Shown: positions 17,082 to 27,597 of the stretch, in pieces
How positions within the stretch are numbered: position 1 is the first letter of the stretch
Layout of the letters: every line of letters begins with the position of its first letter
Assembly (NCBI GenBank): GCA_009691445.1
Contig: SICL01000011.1
Span: 1 to 55,317, forward strand
Direction of reading: 5' to 3'
Length of the DNA: 55,317 bases
DNA from: Candidatus Taenariivivens baikalensis
GTDB lineage: Bacteria > Omnitrophota > Omnitrophia > Omnitrophales > Aquincolibacteriaceae
Notes under the pieces: model-generated
The model's database searches: none
The model's input: only the letters and a program-made list of their open reading frames with translations
Told to the model about the DNA's origin: nothing
Made by a program: the position numbers and the translations under genes

Positions 17082-18344
17082 CTACGCTTTTACAAGTTTT
17101 GCATTCTGGGAATGATGGTCAAAGATCAGACGCGCTAAACTTTCCGCATCGTGACGGATCTGATCATCTTCGAATTTGAGAAAACTGCCTTCAATCACCT
17201 GATATCCCTTGGCACGAATTTTTTCGAGGTCTAGAACTACGGATTCTGATCCCTGCTGTTTGTACTTAGCGCTCATCTCCTTGGAAATAGTCCCGACATT
17301 GGCAAAGCAGGTGTCCACAATGCGTGGGTCCGTATGCTCAATCAAGACACGCAAATGATCCCAGGCACTGTAATGGTCGGTTTCCCCAGGCTGAGTCATA
17401 ACATTTAAAATCAGCACTTTGTGAGCATCCGATTTTAAAATAGCCTGATAGAGATCTTCAATCAAAAGATTGGGAAGAATACTGGTATAAAGGCTGCCAG
17501 GGCCCATAATAATTAACTCCGCATTTTCAATCGCGTCCACCGCCTCCGGATGGGCACGACAATTACTTGGCTTAAGACGAATATTTTTAAGCGGTTTGTG
17601 AGCATCCGTAATATGGGTTTCCCCTTCGCGGATCATGCCGTCCATAAATTCGCCCAAAAGCGTCACCTTTTCCAGCGTGGATGGAATCACCCGGCCACGG
17701 ATCGCAAGCACTTTGCTTGATTCGGCAATTGCCTTTTCAAAATCACCCGTCACTTTGGAAAGTGCTGTAATAAAAAGATTGCCGAAACTATGTCCTTTTA
17801 AGCCCTCCCCATCTTCAAACCGATATTGAAAAAGATCCCGGATAAGCGGTCCGGCATCCGCCAGAGCCACAAGACAGTTGCGGATATCACCCGGAGGAAT
17901 CATATCCATTTCATCCCGAAGCCTTCCCGAGCTTCCCCCCGTATCCGTAACGGTCACAATCGCCGTCACATTGCTCGTGAAATATTTGATGCCCCCAAGA
18001 AGCGTACTCAACCCCGTTCCCCCGCCAATCGCGACTACCCGGGGCCCCCGGAGCAGGGTTTCTGTCTGCCGGCGCTGATACACAATATCCACAAGAGGAT
18101 CATCACGATGCGCAGGCATCAAAGCCCTAACAAAAATACGGACCATGTTTTTCACCGCCGTATAGATAAGAAATACCCCAAAAATTAAAATGGCTGTCGC
18201 TAGGGATGCCAGCAAAATGCTATGCTGAGAAATTGTTTTGATAGACGACAAAGCAACCACAGCAATCAGCCCCAGGCCAAAAACGCATAAACTGATCCAA
18301 CGTTTAATCCCGAGCCCAGGATAGAGCCACTTAAAAAACTGCAT
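17082..18344 (-). CDS. yvcK: YvcK-like gluconeogenesis/cell-shape factor with N-terminal membrane anchor
   Basis: CofD/YvcK family protein; in Bacillus it binds UDP-sugars and is needed for growth on gluconeogenic carbon and for normal cell wall synthesis. The nucleotide-binding start RVVAIGGGTGLSTLLGGIK lies near residue 98, followed by TVTDTGGSSGRLRDE and PPGDIRNCLVALAD. Two membrane helices precede it (about residues 17-34 and 38-62), giving an anchored form; soluble YvcK proteins are about 320 residues, this one 420. GGAAGAGGG lies before the ATG. It sits between ptsN and ptsH, where many bacteria have rapZ (yvcJ), a gene that neighbours yvcK in Firmicutes. Confidence 0.92.
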   Translation of the reverse strand: MQFFKWLYPGLGIKRWISLCVFGLGLIAVVALSSIKTISQHSILLASLATAILIFGVFLIYTAVKNMVRIFVRALMPAHRDDPLVDIVYQRRQTETLLRGPRVVAIGGGTGLSTLLGGIKYFTSNVTAIVTVTDTGGSSGRLRDEMDMIPPGDIRNCLVALADAGPLIRDLFQYRFEDGEGLKGHSFGNLFITALSKVTGDFEKAIAESSKVLAIRGRVIPSTLEKVTLLGEFMDGMIREGETHITDAHKPLKNIRLKPSNCRAHPEAVDAIENAELIIMGPGSLYTSILPNLLIEDLYQAILKSDAHKVLILNVMTQPGETDHYSAWDHLRVLIEHTDPRIVDTCFANVGTISKEMSAKYKQQGSESVVLDLEKIRAKGYQVIEGSFLKFEDDQIRHDAESLARLIFDHHSQNAKLVKA

Positions 18345-18364
18345 GAATCGTTAACCCTCTTCCC

Positions 18365-18829
18365 TTATTGTTTTTTTTCTTCTTCACGGCGAATGAGTTC
18401 AAAAACCTCATCCGTTGTTTTACACTGGCGTATCTGCTGGCAGAAATAAGCATCCCGAAGAATCCTTGAAATCTGAGCCAAAGCCTTGAGATGGGGTCCC
18501 GCAGAATCCTTCGGAGCCACCAAAAGAAAAAGAATATGAACTTGTTCCCCATCTAGCGCTTCGAAGTTAACACCCTTGGAACTAATAGCGAGAACAGCGA
18601 CAAGCTCTTTGACGCGGTCCGTTTTACCGTGAGGAATCGCAATGCCTTGACCAATACCGGTCGACCCCAAGCCTTCGCGTTCTAACAAGGTTTTGACGAT
18701 ATCTTTTTTATCGCCAAGATCCTTGACGCTGGCCAGCAAATCGACAAGCTCTTCAATGGCGCCTTCTTTCTCAATGGATTGAAAGCCCAGCTTGATTCCC
18801 TTTTTTTCTAAAAACTCCGTAATCTTCAT
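18365..18829 (-). CDS. ptsN: PTS EIIA domain protein, nitrogen-type (PtsN)
   Basis: Single-domain EIIA of the fructose/mannitol fold that accepts phosphate from HPr and acts mostly as a regulator. The active histidine is His67 in GIAIPHGK; LFLLVAPKDSAGPHLKAL is the second conserved block with a further His. Length 154 is typical of EIIA-Ntr. A strong GGAGGAGAAGGG site precedes the ATG. It follows hpf and precedes yvcK-ptsH-ptsI. This order is like the hpf-ptsN-rapZ-ptsO group of proteobacteria, which supports the regulatory reading over a transport role. Confidence 0.93.
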   Translation of the reverse strand: MKITEFLEKKGIKLGFQSIEKEGAIEELVDLLASVKDLGDKKDIVKTLLEREGLGSTGIGQGIAIPHGKTDRVKELVAVLAISSKGVNFEALDGEQVHILFLLVAPKDSAGPHLKALAQISRILRDAYFCQQIRQCKTTDEVFELIRREEEKKQ

Positions 18830-18929
18830 TACCCTTCTCCTCCAATTCCAGCAGTTACTGTTGATATTTTAAAACTAAAACGAACAGATCCTTCGGCTCC
18901 GCCTCAGGATGCCCCCTGAAAATCAGGTG

Positions 18930-19469
18930 TCACATTTCGAGAAGCCCGTGATGACCATCCTCCCGTTTATAAATAAGGTTGGTTCTTTCGGACTGGCTAT
19001 TATAGAAAACAAAAAAAGGTTCTGCTGAGGATTGAAGGAAGCTGCTGGCCTCGTGCTTGGACATGGGCTTCGCGGGTGCGGACCCCGCAGGAATGATGGC
19101 CGGACGATCCTCTTTTTTAGCACGGCTTTTGGCCGCAATCACTTCGGCAACGCCTTTAATTTCCTTGGCATTCGGCACGCGATGATCCTTGATTTTTTCG
19201 CGGTATTTCTTAAGCTGCTTTTCCACTTTTCCAAAAGCCTGATCAATCGCGCTGAAAACATTCTCCTTGCTCTTCCCCAGCCCGAAAGCCTTAAGGTGTT
19301 TAGCGAGTAACGTAATCTCCGCCTCAAAAAAGTATTTCTGCTTTTTTAAAACGACATGTGATTCGACCAGTTTGGAGGCAAACTTCTCATACCTAGAAAG
19401 CTTTTCCTCCAAATGCTGTCGCATCCCTGCTGTGACTGTCATCTTATGGCCTGTCATTCGAATATGCAT
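18930..19469 (-). CDS. hpf: Ribosome hibernation promoting factor, long form
   Basis: Binds idle ribosomes and joins them into inactive dimers. The N-terminal domain (about residues 1-100) begins MHIRMTGHKMTVTAGMRQHL and has the typical basic helix with KHLKAFGLGKSKENVFSAID. A linker rich in Lys, Ala and Pro follows. The C-terminal dimerisation domain (about 130-175) is recognised by PMSKHEASSFLQSSAEPFFV and FYNSQSERTNLIYKREDGHH. This makes it a long HPF (179 residues), the form that makes 100S dimers on its own. AAAGGAGAT lies before the ATG. It sits between lptB and ptsN; rpoN, often placed here, is absent. Confidence 0.94.
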   Translation of the reverse strand: MHIRMTGHKMTVTAGMRQHLEEKLSRYEKFASKLVESHVVLKKQKYFFEAEITLLAKHLKAFGLGKSKENVFSAIDQAFGKVEKQLKKYREKIKDHRVPNAKEIKGVAEVIAAKSRAKKEDRPAIIPAGSAPAKPMSKHEASSFLQSSAEPFFVFYNSQSERTNLIYKREDGHHGLLEM

Positions 19470-19495
19470 CGTTTGATCTCCTTTAAAAACACCCT

Positions 19496-19559
19496 TGTCA
19501 TTCTGAGGCCAGAGGCCGAAGAATCTCCGGAGAGATCCTTCGCTTCGCTCAGGATGACA
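19496..19559. repeat. Dispersed palindromic element (TGTCATTCTGAG type)
   Basis: The lptB-hpf gap carries an inverted repeat with arms TGTCATTCTGAG (from 19497) and CTCAGGATGACA (to 19559), one mismatch apart. Inner sequence includes GCCGAAGAATCTC and GAGATCCTTCGC, which pair in part. The same type is found in many environmental bacterial genomes. A degraded half copy (CAGATCCTTCGGCTCCGCCTCAGGATG-like) lies at about 18889-18915, between hpf and ptsN. Confidence 0.75.
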
Positions 19560-19580
19560 TTGGTTTTGTTAGGCTCTCTT

Positions 19581-20306
19581 CTAAACTAGTGTGAATTTTT
19601 CCCCTAAATAAATCTCTCGGGCCTTGGGGTCGGAGGCTAAATATTCAGAGGTTCCCGAGACTTCAATTTTTCCATCACACAAAATGTAGGCTCGGTCCGT
19701 AATCGCGAGCGTCTCCCGCACACTGTGGTCCGTCAAAAGAATGCTCAGACCTTGTTTTTTAAGTTTCTGCAGAATCTTCTGCACTTCGAAAACGGCGATC
19801 GGGTCCACCCCGCTGAAAGGCTCATCGAGAAGAATAAGGGAAGGATTCGTCACAAGCGCGCGCGTAATTTCAAGACGCCGGCGCTCTCCTCCCGACAGTG
19901 TATACGCTTTATTTTTGGCCAAATAAGCGATATCGAGTTCATTCAAAAGCTGTTCGAGGCGCTTCTCCCGTTCCGCTTGAGAAATTTCAAGAGTTTCTAA
20001 AACAGCCATGACATTTTCTTCAACCGTCAGCTTCCTAAAAACGGAAGGTTCTTGGGATAAGTAACCGATCCCGAGCCTCGCGCGCTTGTACATCGGAAGA
20101 TGGGTAATATCTTCCCCGCGGAAATAAATGCTCCCCGAATCCGGCTGAATCACACCTACCACCATATAAAAACTAGTGGTTTTCCCGGCTCCATTAGGGC
20201 CAAGCAGCCCCACGATTTCACCGCGCGCCACATTAATGCTGACCTGGTTCACCACGGTCCGGTCTTTGTAACTTTTGACAAGCTGTTTGGTTTCGATAAG
20301 ATGCAT
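19581..20306 (-). CDS. lptB: LPS export ABC transporter ATPase
   Basis: ATPase that powers removal of lipopolysaccharide from the inner membrane through LptFG. Walker A GLLGPNGAGKTTSFYMVVG is near residue 35, the Q loop is in YLSQEPSVFRKLTVEENVMA, the signature is LSGGERRRLEITRAL near residue 140, and Walker B is SLILLDEPFSGVDP. The H loop is LLTDHSVRETL. SQEPSVF and DHSVRETL are LptB hallmarks that set it apart from amino acid importers. It has 241 residues. The start overlaps the stop of the lptC-lptA gene by one base (TAATG). lptF and lptG are not in the window. Confidence 0.95.
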   Translation of the reverse strand: MHLIETKQLVKSYKDRTVVNQVSINVARGEIVGLLGPNGAGKTTSFYMVVGVIQPDSGSIYFRGEDITHLPMYKRARLGIGYLSQEPSVFRKLTVEENVMAVLETLEISQAEREKRLEQLLNELDIAYLAKNKAYTLSGGERRRLEITRALVTNPSLILLDEPFSGVDPIAVFEVQKILQKLKKQGLSILLTDHSVRETLAITDRAYILCDGKIEVSGTSEYLASDPKAREIYLGEKFTLV

Positions 20307-21184
20307 TAGATAAATACGTCCTCTTTTTTCAGGTTAGTATTGTCATAATAAAGCGCTTCGGTGTCGCCGCCTAAAATGACGCGTCCTTCATCCGCCAAAT
20401 AGATCACACTATCGCTGTAGGTTTTATTGCCATCCGGATTTTCAATCACCACATTATGGAGCGCCACAATCTTTGCCACATGTCGGCTGATTTTATTGTA
20501 GTAAACGTCCATGAGATCGGCGTGGAGAATGCCGCGCTCATCCTTCGCCACCACATTTTTCTGGAAGTGGGCGATATTTTTTTCATAATCAATGACAAGC
20601 GTCCCGTCACAGGTAATCATCGTCGGCTGCTTGGATTTATCCTGCATATCCTGAATCACCACGGTCACATTTTTTTTGAATTGAACTTTCTTAAGATTGG
20701 TATCGCCCGAAGCACCCAAGCCTTCAATGTTAATATTGTCTTTTTTAACTTCAGTATTCAAATCCGTTTCCATGGTTTTGCTTGAGGGATGAATCGTCAA
20801 CTGTTCTGTTAAAAGGCGAGTCCCATTATCCGTAGTCGCCACCACATTTTTCTCCAAATCCACTTTATTGACAGTCTTATAGTATTTACCTTTATCCGAA
20901 GTGATCGTTACCGCCGCTTCCTCCGCATACGCTTTGGCCATCACATTAGAGAGAAGCACGACCTGATCCAGAAGATTAGCGGAATCACCTTCGATTTCGA
21001 TTTCCTTAGCACCGGAGGGGCTATATTTGGTAAAAGAAAACACATGAATTTTATGATCCTCATCATTCTGAGGCCTGGCTGCGGTCTGTTTGGAAACCTG
21101 ATGGTTGACAAAAAAAATCTGCAGCTTCACGATACCAAAATAAATTACCACGAATGCGAGTGAGGCTAAAAAAACGCGTCTCAT
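20306..21184 (-). CDS. lptC: LptC-LptA fusion, LPS bridge protein
   Basis: Periplasmic LPS bridge component held by an N-terminal membrane helix (about residues 3-25, FLASLAFVVIYFGIVKLQIF). Residues about 45-185 show the LptC fold: VFSFTKYSPSGAKEIEIEG, then a beta-rich run with LTEQLTIHPSSKTMETD. Residues about 195-285 repeat the LptA/OstA pattern: CDGTLVIDYEKNIAHFQKNV, HADLMDVYYNK, HNVVIENPDG and ILGGDTEALYY. At 292 residues it equals one LptC (about 190) plus one OstA module, and no separate lptA lies next to lptB, so a fusion is the simplest reading. A longer LptC alone is the alternative. AAGGAA lies twelve bases before the ATG. Confidence 0.85.
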   Translation of the reverse strand: MRRVFLASLAFVVIYFGIVKLQIFFVNHQVSKQTAARPQNDEDHKIHVFSFTKYSPSGAKEIEIEGDSANLLDQVVLLSNVMAKAYAEEAAVTITSDKGKYYKTVNKVDLEKNVVATTDNGTRLLTEQLTIHPSSKTMETDLNTEVKKDNINIEGLGASGDTNLKKVQFKKNVTVVIQDMQDKSKQPTMITCDGTLVIDYEKNIAHFQKNVVAKDERGILHADLMDVYYNKISRHVAKIVALHNVVIENPDGNKTYSDSVIYLADEGRVILGGDTEALYYDNTNLKKEDVFI

Positions 21185-21226
21185 AAACGATTAAGTTCCT
21201 TGTCCCTTAAAGTCAGATTGCTTCGG

Positions 21227-22192
21227 TCATTTCATTTCCTCGCACTCATTGCGAGAAGCGCTTTCCAGCGACGAAGCAATCCCTGTTTCATTTTTTTCCG
21301 GCCTGGTTTTCCAACGGTCATGCATCCATCCCCATTGATCAGGATATTTCCGGATGATCTCTTCACATTGCGTCATCCACATCCTGGTATATTTTTCAAC
21401 GGCGCCTTTCCGGTCCGGATCCTCCGAAGGACGCAGGACACCGCCAAACACGAACCGGTAACGCGTCCGGTTTTCCCGAACTAAAAAATTAATTAAAATT
21501 GGCGCCTTCGCAGCCATCGCCAAACGAACTGGCGCAAGGGGCGTATAAGCCGGAATGCCGAAAAATGGAACAAAAATTCCGCGAATCCTTTCAATATCCT
21601 GATCCGGCAGAATCCCCATGACTTCATTTTGAGCCAATCGTTTTAACATCTCACGGCTTGAGATGTCACGATAAATCGTTTGAATCCCGACCTGGCTCCT
21701 TAAATCGACAATCCACTGATTAAACGGCTCGTAATAAATCCTGCGCGCAACCGCTCTTCCGGGATATCCGTTAAGCCCCAGGACTCCACCCGCAAGCTCC
21801 CAGTTCCCGATATGCGCGGAAACAAAAATAACTCCCCGACCTTCGCTCAAAAGCTGTTCATACGTTTCCAGCACATTGCCGACGTCCACCCGATCCAGAA
21901 CCTTTTCCTGATTCCAGAAAGGAAACTGCAGGATCTCTCCCGCGGTCATGGCAAAATTCTGAAAAACCCCGCGCGCAATTCTCCGGATTTCCGCCTCGGA
22001 TTTTTCTTTACCGAAGGCACGCCTCAAATTTTCAAGCGTCTTGTTTCGCTGCCGGTAAACGATGTAATAAACAGCGGTCCCGATCCACGAAGCAAAAATC
22101 AGCATCCCATTCCTGGGAAGCCTGCCGAACAGGGCCGCCGCTCCCCGCGCTAAAAGATAAAGCGGAAAACGGTACCATCTTTGCTTGGCCAC
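21227..22192 (-). CDS. lpxL: Lipid A lauroyl/myristoyl acyltransferase-like (LpxL/HtrB family)
   Basis: Inner-membrane acyltransferase that adds a secondary fatty acid to KDO2-lipid A. One N-terminal hydrophobic helix is followed by the catalytic H-x4-E motif in FVSAHIGNWELAGG near residue 127, then GILPDQDIERIRGIFVPFFG near residue 195 and YPDQWGWMHDRWK near residue 288. Length 321 is usual. The start is GTG at 22192, sharing its G with the kdsD stop (TAGTG). The last 18 or so residues (after RPEKNETG) are encoded by a dispersed palindrome of the ATTGCTTCGTCGCT...CTCGCAATGA type, so the natural C-terminus was probably shorter. Confidence 0.92.
   Translation of the reverse strand: MAKQRWYRFPLYLLARGAAALFGRLPRNGMLIFASWIGTAVYYIVYRQRNKTLENLRRAFGKEKSEAEIRRIARGVFQNFAMTAGEILQFPFWNQEKVLDRVDVGNVLETYEQLLSEGRGVIFVSAHIGNWELAGGVLGLNGYPGRAVARRIYYEPFNQWIVDLRSQVGIQTIYRDISSREMLKRLAQNEVMGILPDQDIERIRGIFVPFFGIPAYTPLAPVRLAMAAKAPILINFLVRENRTRYRFVFGGVLRPSEDPDRKGAVEKYTRMWMTQCEEIIRKYPDQWGWMHDRWKTRPEKNETGIASSLESASRNECEEMK
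21247..21281. repeat. Dispersed palindromic element inside the 3' end of lpxL
   Basis: CATTGCGAGAAGCGC and CGACGAAGCAATCC flank a short CTTTCCAG centre, the vocabulary of the intergenic palindromes at 14907-14998. Here it lies within the reading frame of lpxL and supplies its C-terminal tail. Confidence 0.6.
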
Positions 22193-23156
22193 TAGACGAA
22201 ACCTGCCTTGAGTAAGTCCTGAATATCTAGAAGCCCCACAGCTTTTCCCCGCTTATCCACCACGGGAAGCTCGTCGATTTTTCGGGACTTGATCACATTC
22301 AGTGCTTCCGAAGCAAGCCTCTCTTCATGAATCGTTACCGGACGCAGTGTTGCGTGACGTCCCACGGATTCTTCCAGAATATGCGCGCCATTTGTCCGAA
22401 GCTGGCGGCGCAAATCACCGTCCGTAAAAATTCCAAGTAATTTGCCTTGAGCATTCACCACACTGCAGCTTCCGGCACGCGAAGAGGTAATGGCCAAAAG
22501 CGCCTGACGAATGGTTGTTTCTTTTTTGACCAGTGGGTGATCTTTGCCGGTTCTCATGATGTCTTTTACTTTGAGTAATTTCCGTCCCAAACTTCCGCCG
22601 GGATGAAGCGTTGCGAAATCCTCTTCTTTAAATCCTTTTTTTATGAGAAGGGAAAGGGCTAAGGCGTCTCCCATCGCAAGAGATGCTGTGGTCGAGGCAG
22701 ACGGAGCAAGGTTGAGCGGGCAAGCTTCCCGTGTTACGCCAAGATCCAGAATAAGATCTGCCCGCTTCGCAAGCGTCGAGCGGCGGTTACTTGTCATAGC
22801 GATCAGAGGCACGCGGGTTTTCTTAATCCCTTCCACCAATTTTAAAATTTCATCGGTCTCACCGCTTTGCGAGATCGCAATCATCACGTCGCGCGCGGTG
22901 ACCATTCCCAAATCCCCGTGAAGCGCTTCGGCCGGATGAAGAAAGTGGCTGGGAGTTCCCGTAGAAGCAAGTGTCGCGGCAATTTTTCGCGCAATAAATC
23001 CAGGCTTGCCCATGCCCGTAATAATCACTCGTCCTTCACACTGACACATCAAATCCACCGCAAGTAGAAATTCTTTTCCCATGCGCTTTTTCATGGCCAT
23101 AATGGCCTGGGCTTCGATATCAAGGATCTGTTTTGCGGTCTTTAAAATGTCCTGGT

Positions 23157-23160
<4 letters not shown>
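22192..23160 (-). CDS. kdsD: Arabinose-5-phosphate isomerase (KdsD/KpsF)
   Basis: Converts ribulose 5-phosphate to arabinose 5-phosphate, the first step to KDO. An N-terminal SIS sugar isomerase domain (about residues 30-165) has ITGMGKPGFIARKIAATLAS and HPAEALHGDLGMV with the key His. Two CBS domains fill the C-terminal half, with DIMRTGKDHPLVKKETTI near 205 and SRKIDELPVVDKRGKAVGLL near 290. Length 322 is standard. The start overlaps the kdsA stop by four bases, and the stop overlaps the lpxL GTG. It works with kdsA and kdsB in the same operon; kdsC, the phosphatase, is not here. Confidence 0.95.
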
Positions 23161-25657
<2,497 letters not shown>

Positions 25658-25663
25658 TCATCC

Positions 25664-26413
25664 TCATGAACATGATTGTTTCAAAAAAGTTTTGATTTTA
25701 GATTCTACAAATTCCAGATCCTGAGCCGTATCCACGCTCCAGGAATCATGCAAGGTTTCAATGACACGGATGGAATAGCCCTGCTCCAGAATGCGGAGCT
25801 GTTCTAGTTTCTCGCAAGCTTCCAAAGTTCCAGGATTCCACGTCACGTATTTTAAGAGAAAATCTTTTTGATACCCATAAATCCCAAGATGCTTGAGAAA
25901 TATTTTGGAACCTTCATCAACATCCCGGTAATAAGGAATCGGAGAGCGGGAAAAATAAAGCGCGTTTCCCTTGGCATCGCAAATCACCTTCACGACATTG
26001 GGATTTTCATAATCTTCGGCTTCACTGCGGCGTACGGCCAGAGTGGCCACTTGAATGGAAGGTTCGCGGCGGAAAGCCTCCGCCAGCTGATCAATGCTCT
26101 CAGAAGAAATCGTGGGTTCGTCGCCCTGAATATTAATAAAAACATCGGCTTGATGATTGCGCGCGATTTCCGCAACCCGTGAACTTCCGTTCGGATGATC
26201 CGGATTCGTCATCACCGCCTTACCCCCAGCCGCCTGAATGCATTCCACAATGCGCTTATCATCACATGCCACAATCACTTCGTCTAATTTTTTGGCCTGA
26301 CGAACACGTTCCCAAACATGCTCGATCATCGGTTTGCCTGCAATGGGCGCCAAGACCTTTTCACGAAGTCTTGTCGATCCAATTCTCGCGGGTATCACTC
26401 CGATAATTTTCAT
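25664..26413 (-). CDS. kdsB: CMP-KDO synthetase
   Basis: Activates KDO with CTP to CMP-KDO for transfer to lipid A. Read from the ATG at 26413 the protein has 249 residues and starts MKIIGVIPARIGSTRL followed by REKVLAPIAGKPMI, the nucleotide-binding loop of the family. INIQGDEPTI near residue 95 gives the metal-binding Asp, and KHLGIYGYQKDFLLKY near 185 is also typical. An ATG 78 bases upstream would add a Trp-rich leader lying inside rfaE1 and is less likely. GAAGGA, directly before 26413 and overlapping the rfaE1 stop, supports the chosen start. Confidence 0.95.
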   Translation of the reverse strand: MKIIGVIPARIGSTRLREKVLAPIAGKPMIEHVWERVRQAKKLDEVIVACDDKRIVECIQAAGGKAVMTNPDHPNGSSRVAEIARNHQADVFINIQGDEPTISSESIDQLAEAFRREPSIQVATLAVRRSEAEDYENPNVVKVICDAKGNALYFSRSPIPYYRDVDEGSKIFLKHLGIYGYQKDFLLKYVTWNPGTLEACEKLEQLRILEQGYSIRVIETLHDSWSVDTAQDLEFVESKIKTFLKQSCS

Positions 26414-26420
26414 AATTCCT

Positions 26421-27446
26421 TCACGATGCTGTAACCACAGCTTTGAGTTCTTCGGGAGAAATCGTGGCTGTCCCCAGTTTTCCAACCACAATCCCCGCCG
26501 CTAAATTAGAAAGAATCGCCGCCTCTTTCATCTTGGCCCCGGCAGCAAGCGCCAGCGCAAGCACCGAAATGACTGTATCTCCAGCGCCAGAAACATCAAA
26601 CACTTCGCGCGCTGCCGTTGGAATTTCTGTAACCTTTCCGTCTTTTTCAAAAAGCGCCATACCGTCTTCTCCCAGAGTCATAAGGACCGAGTCGCACTTC
26701 AAACCTTTGACCAAGGCCTTTCCGGTGTGGTGCGCATCCGAACGATGCTCAAGGCGCAAACTTTCAGCTCCCGCAAAAGCTTCTTTACGATTCGGAGTAA
26801 TCACGGTCACGCCCACATAAAAGGGAAAATTCTTTTCCTTGGGATCCACCAAAATGGGTTTCTTGCATTGCTTCGCAAGACGAATAATCGTTTTGAGGAA
26901 TGCTTCTTCGATCACGCCCTTGCCATAATCTTCAATAATCACCACATCCACCGAACGAATCCGCTCTTTGATAAATTTCAGCATCGCGGCATGAGACAAC
27001 GGTGAAATACCACCCACCTTTTCCCGGTCAAAACGCACCACTTGCTGAGAATGAGCAATAATACGGGTCTTCACGCTGGTGGGACGTCCCGCTTCATAGA
27101 CAATCCCTCCGGTCTCAATTTTTTCACGGCCAATCACTTTGCGAAGCATCCGGCCTTCCCGATCGCGCCCCAGAACTCCGCAGGGAATCACCGCCCCGCC
27201 AAGCTGATGGATATTGTGCGCCACATTCAAGGAACCTCCGAGCATAAAGTTTTCCTTCTGAACATGCACCACAGGGACCGGGGCTTCCGGTGAAATCCGT
27301 TCTACATTTCCCCAAATAAACTGATCCAGAATAAAATCACCGATCACCAGAATCCGGGCGCGGCGAAAAGCAGGAATAAGGGATAAATAATAGCGCTTTT
27401 GCACATCACTCAGGGAAATAGCCTTCCCTGGCTTGATTCGAGTCAT
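26421..27446 (-). CDS. rfaE1: D-glycero-beta-D-manno-heptose-7-phosphate kinase (RfaE1/HldA)
   Basis: PfkB-family sugar kinase of the ADP-heptose pathway. The N-terminus RRARILVIGDFILDQFIWG and RISPEAPVPVVHV is the RfaE1 signature. FMLGGSLNVAHNIHQLGG gives the substrate-binding glycines. The C-terminal DVSGAGDTVISVLALALAAG holds the catalytic Asp and anion hole. At 341 residues it has the kinase half only, without the adenylyltransferase half of fused HldE. It is the first gene after a promoter at 27505-27533 and leads the KDO/LPS operon. Confidence 0.93.
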   Translation of the reverse strand: MTRIKPGKAISLSDVQKRYYLSLIPAFRRARILVIGDFILDQFIWGNVERISPEAPVPVVHVQKENFMLGGSLNVAHNIHQLGGAVIPCGVLGRDREGRMLRKVIGREKIETGGIVYEAGRPTSVKTRIIAHSQQVVRFDREKVGGISPLSHAAMLKFIKERIRSVDVVIIEDYGKGVIEEAFLKTIIRLAKQCKKPILVDPKEKNFPFYVGVTVITPNRKEAFAGAESLRLEHRSDAHHTGKALVKGLKCDSVLMTLGEDGMALFEKDGKVTEIPTAAREVFDVSGAGDTVISVLALALAAGAKMKEAAILSNLAAGIVVGKLGTATISPEELKAVVTAS

Positions 27447-27504
27447 TTTGAATCTAACCTGTTTGTTTTGAAGATGTTATGTTGATTCGTAAAAAAACTT
27501 CTAC

Positions 27505-27533
27505 AGTGTAACACCGCTCAGAGGGGCGTTCAA
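27505..27533 (-). promoter_or_regulatory. Sigma70-type promoter of the rfaE1-led LPS operon
   Basis: On the minus strand TTGAAC (27533-27528) and TACACT (27510-27505) stand 17 bases apart. Both hexamers match four of six consensus positions. The predicted start lies about 55 bases before the rfaE1 ATG at 27446. A small GGGG-AAT-CCCC stem (27548-27558) stands just upstream, without a T run. Confidence 0.55.
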
Positions 27534-27597
27534 CCCAAATCTCAGCCGGGGAATCCCCCTCTTTTCTATTGAGGAGAAGGCGGGATGATCTCTTTCA

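Noticed and set aside
26414..26491. An upstream in-frame ATG giving kdsB 26 more residues
   Set aside because: The extra residues overlap the rfaE1 coding end and do not resemble KdsB; the ATG at 26413 has a good ribosome site and the family start MKIIGVIPAR.
27548..27558. GGGG-AAT-CCCC as a terminator of the giant gene
   Set aside because: The stem is only four pairs and no T run follows on the minus strand, so termination here is not supported.
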